Positions 38,201 through 51,600 of a DNA stretch of 64,000 nt are shown one piece after another. The notes under the pieces are model-generated. The model made no database searches and had not been told where the DNA came from. It saw only the letters and a list, made by a program, of their open reading frames with translations. A program made the translations under genes and the position numbers. The first letter of the stretch is position 1; each line of letters opens with the position of its first letter. Source of the DNA: Hepsetus odoe (lineage: Eukaryota; Chordata; Actinopteri; Characiformes; Hepsetidae); assembly GCA_017165825.1 (NCBI GenBank), contig CM029369.1:10987341-11051340 (forward strand). The letters run 5' to 3'.

Positions 38201-40078
38201 CAGAACTAGTGGAAGCAGAGTGCGATGACAAAAATAATTCATCATCAATCAAATTAGTAAAGTATTCATCAACAAGACATAACTCAGACAGCAGATGTGT
38301 GTGTTCGTCAAATCAAGAGTCTTATTAACTTCCCCACACCATTTTCCCTATGCATTTTCTCACAGTCCAGCAACACTGAGAAAAGCAAGGCACAAAAAAA
38401 GCCCTGAAGGATGGAATAAAAACATCTAGCTGAGAGTAGAGTGCTTTCTTTGAAAACAACCATGCATTTCTTTTAAGAACTAGAAATATTTGTAATAAAA
38501 CTGATGAATCTGAAATATTTGTGCTGGGTTTGAGCAGGCTGGGACATGACCTCTCAAATGGTTTATGTTAACAATTCATGTTACCGTTTCCACAGCCCTT
38601 CAACACAGCTTGTGTTCAAGATTGATGATGGAATGAGGTGTTCTGGAGCATCCACACATGAGCATGAAGTCTCCATGCCAAATTTCAAACATCGGTATTA
38701 GAGCTAAAAGCCCCCCCCCCCCCATCATATCAAATGGGGAACAGTGGAAATGCTATCTCTGGAAAGATGGAGCTTCATCTAGTACTTTTGGGAAGAGTTG
38801 GAGGATGCAGATCCTCACAAGGAGGTCACCTAAAGTGAAGCTATTTCTGAAAAGCAGAGACTGCTACAGCAAAGGGGTGCAAACTCATTCAGCCTACAGC
38901 CTGAATAGTGCTTTAATAAAATCTTTAACACTAATATGCCACTGCCATATCAGTGTAATTGCGGTGCATTAAAAACAAATGAACTGCATTACAGATGGAA
39001 TACAGGTAAAGTGAATAACATTGATCTCATAAGTGTCACCAGTCTAGGGGTGGAATATATTAGGCACTGAGAAAAGTCAGTCCTTGAAGTTGATGTGTTG
39101 GAAGCAGGGGAAAAAGAAAAAAAAAAAAAAAAAACGAACAAGCGTATTGATCTGAGCAACATTTAACATGGGACAAATATTGATATCTAGATGAATGAGT
39201 CAGAACATCTGCGAAAAGGCAGGTCTACCACAAGTGGTCCAAAGAATAACAAATGGTGAAGGGCGACATGTGACTGAGGCTCACAGATGTGACTGAAGAG
39301 AGAACGCTACCTTGGCTGGTCTGTTTTCAAAGAAGAGCTACTGTAGCACTAATTGCTGAAGAGGTTCATGCTGACTACAATAAAAAAGGTATTATACAGT
39401 GTATCAGAGTTTTTGTTAATCCAGAGCCTGAAGGCAGTGGCCTTTTGCAGCAGGATCTCAGATCTCAGTCTGATCAAGCATCTGTGGGATGTGCTAGACA
39501 GCAGGTCCAATCAATGGAGGCCTCACGGAGACCTCAATGTCTGGCTGCCAGATACCTCAGCAGACCTTCAGAGGTCTTGTGGAGTCCATGCCTCAAGAGT
39601 AAGAATGGTCCTCGTGGAGTCAAAGGCAGAGCAAGGGGGACCTATTGGACATATTCTATGTCATGGCTGGTGAAGGTATATGGTAAATGGTGAAATAAAA
39701 TGGTAAAATGGAAAATAAATGTAAAAACAAAATTTTAAAAAGGTTGTTTACTGAAAGCCCTGTATGCTCTGATAATGTTGCTCATATTGCCTCCTTTTGT
39801 ACACTGCTGGTCTTGTGCTCAAGCAGAAGGACTTCAATGCATGAGACCTTAAAGTGTTTGGAGAGAGACTGTGAATTCATGTCTGTGTGGACAATTCAGA
39901 GTGTTTTAACTCAGTGGGGCCTGTTGTGGGTACAGTAAAGGCCATTCAGTACTATTCAACATGCTCAATACAGTACAGCGACAGATGGTGCTCGAGTCTG
40001 CCACAGGCACTTGGACAAAAAAACCAACCACACAACAAGCCCTTCTCTCTCCCTCCCACACACACACACACGCGCGTG

Positions 40079-40115
<37 letters not shown>

Positions 40116-41155
40116 CGGCTGGACGAAGTGTGGCCTTTAATTGACTGGCTGGCAGATTGGGTACAGTACAGAGCAGACGGACAGGACGTTTGCCACATGC
40201 AGGATTATTTCATGAGCAAACACAAAGCAGGCAGGGAGAAAAGAAACAGAGAGAAAGAGAGTGGGAGAGAAAGAGAGGGAGAGAGTGAGAGAGAGAAACA
40301 AATGCGGTCGCAGTAATTTATTCACCAATCCCCTCCTCATGAGGAGAGGCCTTTCACAGTCAAAGAGCCTTCATGCTTGCACCTGGCCTTGCCTATTAAG
40401 CTCCAACAGACACACAGAAAGAGAAACACGCGCACGCACACACACACACAAAGACCAAACCGCACTGTTGTCACTTGCTCTCAGCCTTTTTCTGTGTGTG
40501 AGCTGTATATTACAAGGAGCATGCAGTAATTAATATGGCCATTAGGCATCTGGGCAGTTAATGAAAAATACAGCTTTCAGAAATGATTCTGCCAGGGAAG
40601 AAACCTCAGCCTTATCTAAGCTCATGTTTATCCACAATGTCACCATATCCCATAGTGCATCATCCATCAAGGCCTTGCACAGTCATACAGAGACCTATTT
40701 GTGCTTATGATGTACTTTCAGAAACTTTCATAACACCGGAATGATTTATGATTCATCTTCTAAACAAATGGAGGTTTGCAGCTGCTTTACCTCATTGCTG
40801 TGAGCTGCACAGGAAAGAAACACCACAAAACATGTAAATGGCACTTTAAACTACAATACAATCCCATAATGTAATGCAACAGGTATTACTTGGAAAGAAA
40901 AGAAGAAAACAATAGCGTTTCCTGGGTCTCTCTAGCAACTGCCAGCACAGCAATGTCCCTCCCAGCTTTAAGAAGGAGCAAACAAGGTGTGTGTGTGCAC
41001 GAGAGAGAGAGAGAGAGAGAGAGAGGGATTGAGAGCTCACCTGTGATTGGCTGATAGAAACATGGTTGCTGTTGAAGGGAGATTTGCGGTCTTTATCTCG
41101 ATGGTGTCGACTGATATGTTTACTGCGCTGGAGCTGCTGTCTCAATTTAGCAATC

Positions 41156-41209
<54 letters not shown>

Positions 41210-44200
41210 CTGCTAGTTATACTCAGGTTCCTAAAGACTTCAATGCTTTCCTATTTCCCCATCAGTGAGACAGACATACATGGATGTAAAACTGTAGAAA
41301 CAAAAACACAAGCTACATTTCTGTTTCTTAAATGAGCGTGCGCACGCACACACACACACACACACACACACGATTACAATCTCAGTTTCTCACAATATAA
41401 CAAAAATGAACACATTCATGAACCCCATGCTCTTTCTATCTATACCTCCAGCTGTTGCCATCTCTCTCTCTGACACTCACTCACACACACACAGATGCAC
41501 ATACACACTTCCAATAGCCCAGTATTGAGTAGGACAGTGCGTGTGGAAGGGATCGGATGTCCAGCTGAAAGCGAAGTGGCCTGGCTCGTTTAATCAATAA
41601 ATGAGTAATGGCAGGGAGTGGAAAAGCTAATGACATGTTAGTGTAATCTCTCTTTCAGCCGCAGCAGCCGGCAGTCTGCAGAATCATTAACGCTCAGACA
41701 CGTCTCCGGGCCAGCAAGTCTCAATAAGGCTGTGTGGGCTTTGTGTGTGCATACGTGTTTGTTTTTGTTGTTTTTCAGGACAAAAACCTTTTAAGAAAAA
41801 TTTGACAAAACAGACTAGCCAACAATAAATTATAAAACAGTAATGATTTCAAGAGGTGATTTTTACATAAAGTTCATATTTCCTTTTTTTTACCTGAAAT
41901 GACAAATACATCTTTTTACTAATGTGGTTATGTTAGGTTTAGGCTATAGGTGTGATTGGCGGTTACCTGTAGTGGCCTAGTGCCAGTCGCACAGAGGTTA
42001 TCTTCATGAGGGCTCACCAACCTGGGATGTAAATGTTCTATCTTGGAAAATGGGCAACAAAGTTAAAAAAGACTCACTCCCATTTTTGGACAAGGAATGG
42101 GGAGCTAAGGCTGACAGCAAGGGAGAAAAAAAATCTTCTCCCTAGACTGCTTACTCTATAGAAGAACAAGCCTTCCTGTAGACAATTGAGAAAGAGGTCT
42201 ATCAGGGTGACTTCACTGCCCTTCTACTCCCTGACACCCTGCATCACCAACAAAATACAGCAAGCCAGCCAAGCCTTGCTTCAGTCTGAAATGAGAATAC
42301 ACTTTATGGACTTTCTGCAAAACATATTCAGCAATGGCTGTACTGTCAGCCATTAAAGTACTGTTAATAAAGGAACAATTATCACCCTAATCAGTCATAT
42401 CATAAGGGTGGTCTTTGACTCCATCACACACCACCATGGATAACCTAACACTCATTACCACGACTGTAAGTACAGCAAGTGTCAGTTATGATAACCATAT
42501 ACAATAACCAATAATATAACCAACATATTTTTTTCCCCATGAGAAGTATTTAATGACCAGATAGCTTATACAAAAAAAGTTTTGGTGTGTGTTCTACGAG
42601 GGTAAGGAACACTGCCGGCTGCATGAGAGAGATGTGCAGCTTAGTTCGGCCTTCATCTGATTTCACTACAGTGTGTGAGAGAAAACACTGAACTGGTGAC
42701 TAGAAGGAGAATGATTAACTCATTAAGTGAAGCTGTAATGCACACACACACACACACACGGCAATGTGAAACAGCACACATTCACCGATAATGGTTAAAG
42801 GAGCATGGTAGGAAAAGATAATGATGATAAGGCCATTAGTCAGGGTGATATTCCACTGCTGCTTCTGGAGAAGAATTAATCAGCAGTAGGAAGAGAAATG
42901 GAAGGGAGTGGACAGGGAATTCAGCTTTACACAACAGACTGTGCCAATCTTAATAGTTAAGTTTCTGGAAGGTTAACAGTTTATACAAAGTGAATTTTAT
43001 CCTGTTTCTTTAAATGTTCCAGCTGTAAGCAGCCCTCTGTCCTGCCTTATGGTAAAAAAATGGCCATCATGTCACAGGTTTAATACGACCGAAATGCAAA
43101 TATTTAAGCGGAAACAACCATTGTAGCATAATGTGAGTGGGATGCATTTGAAGTAAATAAATGTAAATAAAAGGAGCAGGAAACATTTCCTGGATCTTGT
43201 GACAAACATGTTTTAGTGTTAGCAACAAAATAAAGATGTCTACAAAGCAGGATGTGTCATGTGAATCAGGCTTGTATTTTAATAGTTTGTAATGAATATT
43301 ATTAACCAAACTAAATGAATGACTTTGACAGTCCATGTGTCGATCAACACCAAACTCAAAAAACATGGTTCCAAATAGGCCTCATTTTCAGTAGGTTTAT
43401 AAATATACTTACACAAATTAATTCCAGCTGTACATGGAATAAATTTCATACAATGTTATACAACAGCATTTCTACTGTTCACTATTTTGTGTTTTGTGGT
43501 CTGAAAACTAGCTGTGACCAAAAACAGAAATTTAATAAGGAACACATTTGGCCATCGTCCTTGAGTACACTCCTGCAATCTCACAATGCACCTCAATAGG
43601 TAGAGTACAAATAAAGGATGCTGCCTTACACACAGATGGCGGAAGAGGAGGTAACGCGCGCACACACACACACTGAAAGACTGGGGTTCATAATGTGAGG
43701 TTAAAATCAGGCTGGTTGCGGTTCGCTGAAGACTCCCAGTATTCTAATGGTGAAACACAGCCTACCCCCAGCTTACTGCCCTGTGTGTACCCAAAGGCTG
43801 AGGTCTTTGGAGAGAAGAAAAAGAGTGGGGGAAGGATAGCAGCATCCTGACCTCTTTAAGCTGGTCAGTACTGCCCCAGGACGCTGAACGTTGGTGACAG
43901 CTCCGCCTCTTCTCCTCGCTTTCATCCAGCCACGCACTGGGGGTCTGAAAGAGAGTTTAAATAAGTGAGTGAAAGAGTGAGGGAGTGAGAGTAACTGGGA
44001 AAGAATGAGTGAGGATAGCGAGAAGAAGGTGAATAGTGTACATGGAACTACAAGCCAATCAATAATGTCTGCCTAAAACTGAAACAACAGAAATACATGA
44101 ACCTCTCCTGTAGTGGTGGGTCATCTAGCAAATGAATATCAAGACAAGTTGGAGTAGACAAACACAAACACACACACACACACACACACACCTTCAGTTT

Positions 44201-45107
44201 TTATGTCTGTGAAAATGTTTAAAAACAAACACTCATCCTCTCCACGGATTCACACAGGACCTTCACAAAGACACAGTCTACACAAAAAGTTTAGGGGGGG
44301 ATGGGATAGAGAGACACACTCCAGTGCTTCTATCCATTTTAGTCTTAAATGTAAAATTAACCAACTATATCGCCAGCCTTAGACCATGAAAACGGAGTGG
44401 GCACCACGGGAAAGACCCTCTCTATTTTACAGCTGGCTTTATTTAAAAAAGCACACACACACACACCCCACAACCTTTCCCCAGACCCACAACAATATAA
44501 ATTAAACCAATATTTGCTAAATCAAGTGGCTGATATGAAGATAAATCTGCAAGGAAGTCATTTGTGTTCAAATGAAGCAATAAAAGCTTCCTTACAGAGA
44601 ATCCGGCCTATTTTTGTTTATAGGGATGATGGGATCAAGGGGTCAGAATGTTCTGAGTTTTCACATGAAGTGAAAGTGACTATTCTTGTCATTGCGAGGT
44701 CACAGCACACAGCGAAGCACAACCAAATTCGACCGCTGCATTTAACCCATGCAAACACCGTGCAGTAGGCGGCAGCTATGAAAGCGCTCAGGGAGCAGTG
44801 ACAGGGACAGTACCTTGCTCAAGGGTAACTCAGGGCAACCTATTGGTAAAGGGTTTGAACTCACAAGCTGATCCTGTGGCCAACTCCCTAACCACTAGGC
44901 CATATGCACTGCTTCCACTTCTTTTCACCCAAAATGCACTGTACTTTAAATAATATCCATTCATAGCAGCTTAGAGCTAAACATTCTATTGTAAAAACAG
45001 ATTTTTAAAAATTCTGACATGGGGTAGCTCTTGGAGGTGTTTTTAGTTCTGTAAAGGATTTAGTTCAAGCAGGTTATGGCAGCACATTTCTGGAACTTTT
45101 CATAACA

Positions 45108-45144
<37 letters not shown>

Positions 45145-45570
45145 TGCTGAAAATAGCATATTTGTATGCTATATGATGCAATTGTTGTTTGTATATGAAA
45201 GTAAAAGTTCAGAGTTAAACTAAGAGATAATGTCATGTAAATGTTCCCGGAATGACAAACACCATCGTCTATTCTACACCCAAACGATGAAAATGGCTCC
45301 ACAAATTTTGCTCACTGCTGTGTAAACATCTGATTTTGAAAGCTAACAATCAGGAAATACCATTGCGATCCTTTTAAACAACTGCAATCCAGCAATTATG
45401 TAACAGTTGTGACAGTTTTTCTGTAACCTCTGAGCGCTAACCTACACACAACCACACACAACTTACAGCAGCTTGCTTTTCAATGGAGACTGATGGAGGG
45501 TGGTTTAACTTTCACCCTAAAGAATAAAGCAGAGGAACACTGGCAACCAGCCTGAACCTGTAAAACTACA

Positions 45571-45622
<52 letters not shown>

Positions 45623-48600
45623 AATACATCCGTTTAACCTAAATATCTGATCTTACAGTGTGAAAACACATTCCTCACGAAGACTGACTAGTGCTCTACA
45701 AGCAAGATATAGGGTGCACCACTGTCTGAATATGTTACTTCCCTGAAGGCAACCAGCCTTGGCAGTGTAATGAAAACTACTCAGCTATGTTTAAGTTACA
45801 GAGCCACATTATGTGGGACACAGGTGTGCAACAGCACCATACAGCTTGGATAATCTCTATAGAGTATATACACAATCCATATATATCGGGGCAGCAGTGG
45901 CCTAGTGGTTAGGGAGTCGGCCCTGGAGCAGAAGATTGTGGGTTCAATTCCCTCACCAGTAGGTTGCCCTTAGGTACCATTGAGCAAGGTACCGTCACTG
46001 TTCCCTGGGCGCTTTCAATAGCTTTCATTGCGTATGGGTGAAATGCAGGAATTTTGTTGTGCTGTGCTGCATCACAATGACAAGGATAGTCACTTTCACT
46101 TGTGGGATTTAAAATTTTATTATTAAAATTGTGCCAAAATGTTGTTCCAGAATGTCTTCCTCTTCAACTGTCCCTCATGTCCTGCAGTGGTCTGGGAGCT
46201 CATCAGTGGAAAGTGCTGATAGTAAATGTTCAGCATTCACTCTTGCCGCACTGACAGCGAGGGTGCTGAACACCGTGTTCGCTCTCTGATGTAGATGAAG
46301 TGGGCAGTGACAAAGTGGAAAAAGCTTGATTTTTGTTTTGTGTCACTGAACTGCTTGGCTTTGCTCTCTCATTCATCATTTTTATTGTCTACCCTCTTTG
46401 GCATGGTTAGGTGGAATCATCCACCTGGATCTTTTTTTCTAATTCTGACCTCACAGGTGGGAACTGGGATCTTCCGAACAGCATATGAAGTCAGCATAAT
46501 TCCCCTTTCTTTCCCACCAGCTCCTTGCTTACCTTCACTCTCAGATCTGAGGCCTTATAATCGGAACTTGTGCCAACATACTTAGATTGAATTAAACATG
46601 GTTTTGTGGTGATCTGAGCTGTTGTCATGCTAGATATACTAATGCGGACCTTTCCGCCAGGTAGCAGCACTGCTTAACATTTAGCAGTTGTTAGATATTT
46701 GAAGGGGTTCATATTTAATGAATGACTGAAAAATCTGCACTGCGGTCAGTGCAAGCAATGCATCCTTTTTGGAAATAATGCAGAAAACGTGCCTTCCCTG
46801 TGTGGAGAAACACTTACAGAAATGTTTAAACAAATTGTGCAAAGCTTTCCCGGAGGAGTGGAGGTTGTAACTTCTGCAGAGGTTGGACGGACTCCTTATT
46901 AATTATTAAATTAAAAAGAGTGAACCTTAAAGCAACTCTCCCAAAGTCTTCACGCAGCAGGAGTCTCATGAGCCTGAAAGAGGACGCCATGGAACTCCTC
47001 GCATCACAGCTGGTGTCCACAAAGTTTCTGACACTCGGTGTGAGCATGCAATCATAAAGATCCACACACAAGCATACACACACGCAGCTGTGGAGGGCCT
47101 AAGCTCATTGTAAAACAATGAAGTGTGCAGGCCTGGCTCAAGTTTGGAACTTATTTCTGCGTAGGCCTATATCCCCACATACTTCTTAGACCCTCAGAGC
47201 AGACAAACAGTACCCCAAATGCTTCTTTCTCTTAATAAGACATCATTTTTGCTACTTTTACTTTCTCTCTTACATATAACCGCATACAAATGCTCACCTC
47301 TTGGGAAGTTCCTAAGTTCTGTTCTCACCCCTCCCCAACTACAGCTGTGAGTTTGGCAGAAACCCCAGTGGAGCAGTTAACGGTAAAGATCACCTGAGCC
47401 TCAGCCCCCAGGGCTTTTACAGCAAAGCATCCACAATCCATCCAGGATCACACGCAGCCCACTGAACCCAGTGCTCCATGCTGCAGCACACACAATCTGA
47501 TAAGCACCAGGCCAGACGTGCCCATGCAGCCGTCCACACAGGACATTCCACTCATATCTGAGCCAAAATATGAAGAGTATTAAAAGATCCAGAGAGGGCA
47601 ACTGCTAGAGGCAGTCAGCTGCTCTGCACTGAAACCAGAGTCAAAATGATCCAATAATATATGATACAGATACAGAAGAGTGGGTTCTTTGATTTTTTTT
47701 TACTGGATATTAGTTTATTCCAGCTGTTTAGAAACAGCCAAACAAGGAAAGCCCCCTGCAGTATTCTACATATAGCTTGAGCACAAAACACATGCATACA
47801 TCACTGCCAGGTCTAACTGGCAGTGTAATTTAGTGTAGTTTATGGTAGTGTAAATTAGATATACTTTATAAATCACAAATGATGCAATGAGCAGAGATCG
47901 ACCAAGCCATTTATCAAGCTGAAATTAGCTCCCAGAAGAGCTGGCTGGTGAACAATACCCTTATTGGTCCAGAGGCCTAAATATAGGCAAGATTAGCAGA
48001 TATGCATGGAAAACAAGTATTCAGAACCATTAGCTTTTGTTTAACATACTTTCAATGCACTATAAATTTACACATTATGCATTCAACTTTGTATTCAAAT
48101 ACGAACAAAAACAAATTAATTTAGAAATAAAAATCTTCAATATGACAGCACAAAGGAATTACATTAGTCATTTGTGCAAAGCCATTGTTGTGCAGCTTCA
48201 AGACGTCTGCAGTAAGAAGTAATTAGCTTTTTCAGCGCTGTGGTCAGTGTGCAAAATACCCTCCAGTAATCAGCGGTCTCTGTGCACCAATGTTGGCCAG
48301 CAGCCAACTCCCTGGACTAAACAGTTTAGAAAACCTTCCTCAGTCAAGGAATCAAGCAGCAAAATGTTTGATTAATATTTCTTAATTGAAAGCATTTAAC
48401 AGATTTGTTTGAAAAAAAAAAAATGCTTTAACTTTGTCAATTTTTATTCAGTTTTTTTATAAAAATAAGTTAATTGTAAAGATAAATAAAGACTTATGAA
48501 TAATTGCTGAGAGAAACACTTAGTAATATATAGTAAGAGTAATATGAAACTGTATAACTAAGCAGCTGGACAGCCCTTAAAAAAATAAAAGATCTTGACT

Positions 48601-51600
48601 AGAAGCCTTATGATACAGAAAGTCATGCAGTTTAGCTGAAACAGAAAAAAAAAACCAAAAAAAAAAAAAAAAACCCACACACACACACACCACAGTTTAA
48701 CCCAGAACCAATACATCCTCTTTAGTCTTGAGTTTAGGGAATCAGTATAATTTCACTAAAAACAATAGACAAACATTTGATTTTGAAGGAGAGAGTTAAT
48801 AAGGAGATTACAGACCCTTAAAGAACACCTTCACTGTGGTTAATTTTTTTTTGGCCTGTTCCTCTTTGCAATACTGCTTTCAATTCCTTAAGCTTTTGAG
48901 AATCCATCACAATAATAGACTTGCCTTTTCAGTCCTTTATAAACAGTGAGTCAGGAGCAAGGCTGGGCTATGCAGCACCTTCGCAGTTTTTAACCAGTCC
49001 CCAAACGTTCATTACTAATGAGATTAAAGTCTCTGGTATGTCCTGTTAAATATCTCCATTCATATTTCCTTCTATTTCTGTTTCTTCGGTTCCTGTTTCT
49101 TCAACCAGAGTGCATTGTTCCAAAAGAGGTCAGAAAGTTTGAACTCATAAATAAATCACCATTTGACAGTTTGAAAATAAATTGCATCACTGATTTTATG
49201 AAGCCATGAGAACATCATCAGATGTGACTATTATATGTTGTTTCCCATATTATATACATTTCTGTTATTGAATCTGACACACAGGCACACACACACAGTG
49301 CATTCCTGGGGGTGAGAAAGAGCGCCTGCGGTGCAGTAGTAAAAGTAGTGGCGCAGGCTCAGTCCCAGCAGCAGTCTGGAACAGCTGGAAAGAGGCTAGA
49401 AGCAGCACAGTGCCCCATTGGAGAAACACAACCAATCAAAGGCCCTTTTACTAGGGGAACAGAAACTACTCCAAGCCCTGCAGGCCCAGAGGAAAGAGCC
49501 ACCAGTAAAGACTTGCACACCCACCCAGTTTCCAGTGCATATGTGACTTCTCAACAACCTATGCAAAAGCAAAGCCTGCACTAGCTCAATGTGAGCCACA
49601 ACACTTTCTCACACACACACACACAGTCTACTTCTTTAACACACCCACACCTATGCAACCCTAAACCATCAGCAAACTCATTCATCAGTGAGGCATGTTG
49701 ACACTTTTCCCTTTGGCCTTGACTGTTCAAGACAAACATGCAGTGAGGCTTGTCTTATCCTCAAAACTGCCAGGTCTGTTCCTCTAATCCGTGCCTTGAA
49801 ACAAGCCCAGATGTGTCTGTACACACTCCTCACTCGAGTATTCACATCATCGATGATGCTGCACAAACATGATTTTCTCTAGAAGCACCCTGGCTTTGGG
49901 GCAGAAGTGCCTTAGTGATTAGGGAGTTGGCCCCAGGATCGGAAGGTCATGGGTTTGAATCTCAGACCAGTATGTTGCCCTGATGTACCCTTGAGCAAGG
50001 TACTGTCCCCATCACTGCTCCCCAAGTGCTTTAAATAGCTGCCCCCTGCTGCATGTGTGTGTTTGGTGAAATGCAGACTGCATTTCACTGTGTGCTGCTT
50101 TCACAGTTACAAGTTTTCACTTCATTTCTGGTTTCATCAGGGTCTGATTTGAATGATTCATCGAGATCTTGTTGGCCTGAAAAAAAAAAAAATTGCAATT
50201 TTGCAACATGTGCCACGTGACAAATGACAATTATTTGTCAGTGAAGCATTGTGAAATTTTTGTAATGCAATTCATTTTGGACAACAGTACATTGACAAAA
50301 TTACTGTGGCCACACCATTTTCTCTCCCAATGTTTAACTCAACATCACCTCCCCATGCATCTGTCTTTCTTCTTTTGCTTCAAGACCCCCTTCTGCTTAC
50401 ATACACATTCCTGTTCCCAACTTTGTCCGATTTGTACCTCTTCACTCACTCCTTCATGCCTTTTCTTCTTTCTCATTTTAAATTGGTCTCTCCTTTAAAC
50501 CGGTCTAAAGACCTGTAGACTTTAAATGCAAAATATATTTTATCCTCTTCTAAACATGTGCTGCGTTTAACTTTCTTTATGGCCACCAAACATGACGGGA
50601 AAAGTTCGAACACTATGATGATGGTTTACTAGTGCCATGAGAAAACAATATTAACTAAAAAGGTAGTAATACGAGAGTGTGCGTGTGTGTTTGTTTGTCT
50701 GTTTTGGAAGGGTTGTGACCTAGTGCGGTGACCTGTAAATGTTGGCCCAGTTCCAATCCAAAGAAACTGAAGCCCTTACTCACTTCCCCTATTTACACAC
50801 ACACTATACAAAGCCACAATGCACAGCTAAACAAACTGCAGTTGCAGACAGCAGAGGTTTAAAGGGTCAGGTTGTTTCCTCCTTCAAGTGCACTTGTTAA
50901 GATTTATGGATGAAGCTCATTATAAGCTAATGATGACTATACTCAATGGCAGCAGGTACAATGTGAAATGGGGCAGTGCTTCTATTTTTCGATTATTTAG
51001 GCAACCCTTATTTAAAGGTTGTCTTCATGAACAGTCAATAAATACCAAGTCATGAATATATTTCATGAATATTTATGCGTGTGTGTATATATATATAGCT
51101 CATAATTTCCAAGTATAAAGCTTACGTTGGAAACACATTGAGGTTTTTCCTCTTTTGAACGTAGGCCGTATGCCATTTCAGTGAAACGACTTATAGAAAA
51201 AAAGAGCTTATTCTACATATTAATGATTGAAAGTACAAACTGCACTTTTTCCTTTTAAGTGAACATATGAAGCTATATCATTGCATCCTAATACTAATAT
51301 TTAATAATACTACAAGAACGACTCTGGCTGTTGCCAAACAGACTGATTTCCTTTGGGCTTTGGCAGTAAACTTTTCCAGGTTACTGAACTCCTGGCATTC
51401 CTTTATCCTCTGTAAGCAACTTCCTCTCACCCCCCATGCTTCAACCATGCTTCAAACTAAGAGGTTACCTAGGTGAAAAGATGCTGTGAATTTCTTACAA
51501 CCCAGTGAAGAAAATTCTTAAAATTGTTGTTTCTGTTAAAGTGATACAACCTCACAGACGTGCAGAAAGCTACGGAGAATGAAACAAATGAAAATAATGA

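Larger units (their letters stand above)
32751..41040. other. fam117b intron 4 (8.3 kb)
   Basis: Contains a C/T-rich stretch (33,540-33,800), paired A runs (33,871-33,889 and 33,904-33,924), a run of 13 C at 38,711-38,723, a Tc1-type remnant and the CA/CG tract. No exon of another gene recognised. Confidence 0.55.

Noticed and set aside
46840..47050. 85-codon - strand frame with RLMRLLLREDFGRVALRF
   Set aside because: The DNA gives me an impression of a dispersed fish repeat; single copy here and no gene context, so not claimed.
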